DNA from: Thiosocius sp942490985
GTDB taxonomy: Bacteria > Pseudomonadota > Gammaproteobacteria > Chromatiales > Chromatiaceae
Assembly: GCA_942490985.1 (NCBI GenBank)
Contig: CALNYW010000004.1
Coordinates: 326,461-390,460 of the forward strand
DNA length: 64,000 nt
Reading direction: 5' to 3'
Below the pieces are notes generated by a model that saw only the letters and a program-made list of their open reading frames with translations, was not told the DNA's origin and did no database searches. Shown here one piece after another: positions 62,437 through 64,000 of the stretch. A program made the translations under genes and the position numbers. The first letter of the stretch is position 1, and every line of letters starts with the position of its first letter.

Positions 62437-63792
62437 TCAAATTTCCAGCACCTGCCCGGGCACCGGCACATCGGCGCGCAGACCGACATCATTGACCAAC
62501 AGATCGCGGAAGGCCGCCTTTGGCTCATCGTCGCCATGCACCACGTGCACCTGCGGGTTCGTCGTGAAATGACTGATCCAACGCCGCAGGTCATCGACGT
62601 CCGCATGCGCCGACAGTCCGCCGACCGTATGGACCTGTGCACGGACCGGATACTCGTTACCATGGATCTTGACCGTCGGTTTGCCGTCGACCAGGGCGCG
62701 ACCGAGCGTGCCGTGCGCCTGGTACCCGACGATCATCACATGCGCGCCACGGCGAGAGATATTGTGCTTGAGGTGATGCACGATGCGCCCGCCGGTACAC
62801 ATACCGCTCGCAGAGATAATAATTGCGCCGCTCTTGATCTGGTTGATCGCCATCGACTCCTGCGGGGTCGGTGTCAGCCGAAGGTTGCGCAGGTGCGGCA
62901 TCTCGTGGACCTGGCGGCGCAGCTTGGTCGCCTCCTCGTCGTACAGCTGCGGGTAGTCCCAATAGACCTTGCTGGCCCGGATCGCCATCGGGCTGTCCAG
63001 AAAGACATGCCAGCGGTCGAGTTCCCATTCGTCGTAGTACTTGCCGAGATAGTAGAGCAGCTCCTGGGTGCGTCCGATCGAAAATGCAGGAATCAGCAGG
63101 TTGCCGCGGTGATGTGCCGCATCGCGGATGATCTCTCCGATCTCGTCGATCGTCGCCTGGCGTTCCCGGTGTCGACGGTTGCCGTAGGTGCTCTCGATGA
63201 TGACGTGGTCCGCCTCTTCAATCGCCGAGGGATCGTTCAGAATCGGCGTATCGTATTGTCCGAGGTCGCCACTAAATACTATTTTGCAGTGCCGGCCTTC
63301 ATCTTCCAGCCAGACCTCGACACTGCAGGAACCCAGGATATGCCCGGCGTCGACGAAACGAATCTCAAAGCCGGGGAGGATTTCGCGTCGTTCGCCATAG
63401 CGCAACCCCTCCAGGTTTGCCAACGCGGCCTGCGCATCATCGATGGTGTACAGGGGCTCTATCGGTGGTTGTTTTTTGCGCTTGCGCCGCTTGTTTTCGT
63501 ACTCGGCGTCTTTCTCATGCAGATGGGCCGAGTCCTGCGGCAGGATATCGCACAGATCCACCGTGGCGTTCTGCGCATAGACAGGACCTTGATAGCCCTG
63601 TTTGACCAACAGAGGGATACGGCCCGAGTGGTCGATGTGGCCGTGGCTGAGGACGACGGCGCTGATCTCGTCTGGCTCAAACAGGAAGGGCCGCCGGTTT
63701 CGCTCCACTTCCTGACGCCAGCCCTGGATCATGCCGCAATCGAGCAGGACGGTATGCCCATTCGCACGTAGGATGTGGCAAGAGCCGGTCAC
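62437..63792 (-). CDS. Metallo-beta-lactamase/beta-CASP nuclease, disturbed 5' end
   Basis: RNA-processing-type hydrolase of 451 residues: the zinc motif L-S-H-G-H-I-D-H-S-G, then S-G-D-L-G-Q-Y, the beta-CASP segment with P-A-F-S-I-G-R-T-Q-E, and the C-terminal H-T-V-G-G-L-S-A-H-A-D. The frame as it stands begins at a GTG (T-G-S-C-H-I-L). Relatives have about ten more residues, M-x-I-x-F-L-G-A, and an ATG at 63826 with a strong GGAGG encodes M-H-I-E-F followed at once by TAG. Three one-base changes would join them. Either the start has moved to the GTG, or the gene or its sequence is damaged. Confidence 0.82.
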   Translation of the reverse strand: MTGSCHILRANGHTVLLDCGMIQGWRQEVERNRRPFLFEPDEISAVVLSHGHIDHSGRIPLLVKQGYQGPVYAQNATVDLCDILPQDSAHLHEKDAEYENKRRKRKKQPPIEPLYTIDDAQAALANLEGLRYGERREILPGFEIRFVDAGHILGSCSVEVWLEDEGRHCKIVFSGDLGQYDTPILNDPSAIEEADHVIIESTYGNRRHRERQATIDEIGEIIRDAAHHRGNLLIPAFSIGRTQELLYYLGKYYDEWELDRWHVFLDSPMAIRASKVYWDYPQLYDEEATKLRRQVHEMPHLRNLRLTPTPQESMAINQIKSGAIIISASGMCTGGRIVHHLKHNISRRGAHVMIVGYQAHGTLGRALVDGKPTVKIHGNEYPVRAQVHTVGGLSAHADVDDLRRWISHFTTNPQVHVVHGDDEPKAAFRDLLVNDVGLRADVPVPGQVLEI

Positions 63793-64000
63793 TCCCGCTG
63801 GTTGCCTCCTAGAACTCGATATGCATCGGTCCTCCGTTTGTTCCTGTCTATTAGTCTAGCCTGCCAACGACACCTGTTCAGCATCGGCGGCTCGCTGCCT
63901 GCCCGGTCGGCGCTCGGGCTCAACGTTTTCAAAGGTCGACGGCTCAAGCAGAACGGCGGGCATCGATGAAGAGCAGAACGTCCTGTCGCGCACCGCGGCT

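Overview
The window looks like the chromosome of a halotolerant, flagellated gammaproteobacterium, probably a marine or sediment Chromatiales-type sulfur-metabolising relative. The evidence is the polar-flagellum gene order fliL-M-N-O-P-Q-R-flhB-flhA-flhF-fleN-fliA-cheY-Z-A-B-motC-motD-parC-cheW, a sulfide:quinone oxidoreductase-like flavoprotein, and a four-gene sucrose (osmolyte) cluster like that of halotolerant methanotrophs and nitrifiers. Species cannot be fixed from the sequence alone.

Layout. 1-20.5 kb is core metabolism: the end of secF, metY, the translationally coupled sucrose cluster (sps-spp-fructokinase-amylosucrase), a HerA-like ATPase, an SQR-like enzyme, a TSUP permease, an aminotransferase, acetoacetyl-CoA synthetase, a voltage-gated K+ channel, the YadGH-type ABC exporter, an MFS protein and a membrane zinc peptidase. 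20.5-39.8 kb is one motility and chemotaxis block. Sigma-54 sites precede fliL and flhF and a sigma-28 site precedes cheY, matching the usual tiered flagellar hierarchy. 39.8-45.1 kb is housekeeping: a DUF4197 protein, MscS, AsmA, a methyltransferase and a YbaK-like deacylase.

45.2-55.6 kb is the accessory region and the most interesting part. An intact tRNA-Ser(GGA) with its terminator is followed by five further copies of its 3' end. These divide about 10 kb into cassettes that carry toxin-antitoxin pairs (HigBA-like, VapBC, GNAT/ribbon-helix-helix, ParDE, Gp49-like/XRE), a 345-residue orphan, a SWIM fragment, a class A beta-lactamase-fold protein, and decayed nnrS and gp88-like pieces. No integrase is visible. 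Two of the tRNA-end copies carry an equal-length 76-base insert in the T loop, built of four hairpins whose stems covary; a third copy carries a weaker relative. A GACACGAT motif recurs near junctions. One toxin gene contains five copies of an octamer that shifts its reading frame, a likely phase switch. The right edge of the array truncates a transglutaminase-like gene beside its usual DUF2126 partner.

58.7-64 kb holds gltS, a TAXI-type binding lipoprotein, a VIT1/CCC1-family gene, a DUF211 protein and a beta-CASP metallo-beta-lactamase nuclease. Three of these five carry several small indels each, meaning either recent decay or poor consensus toward this end of the sequence.
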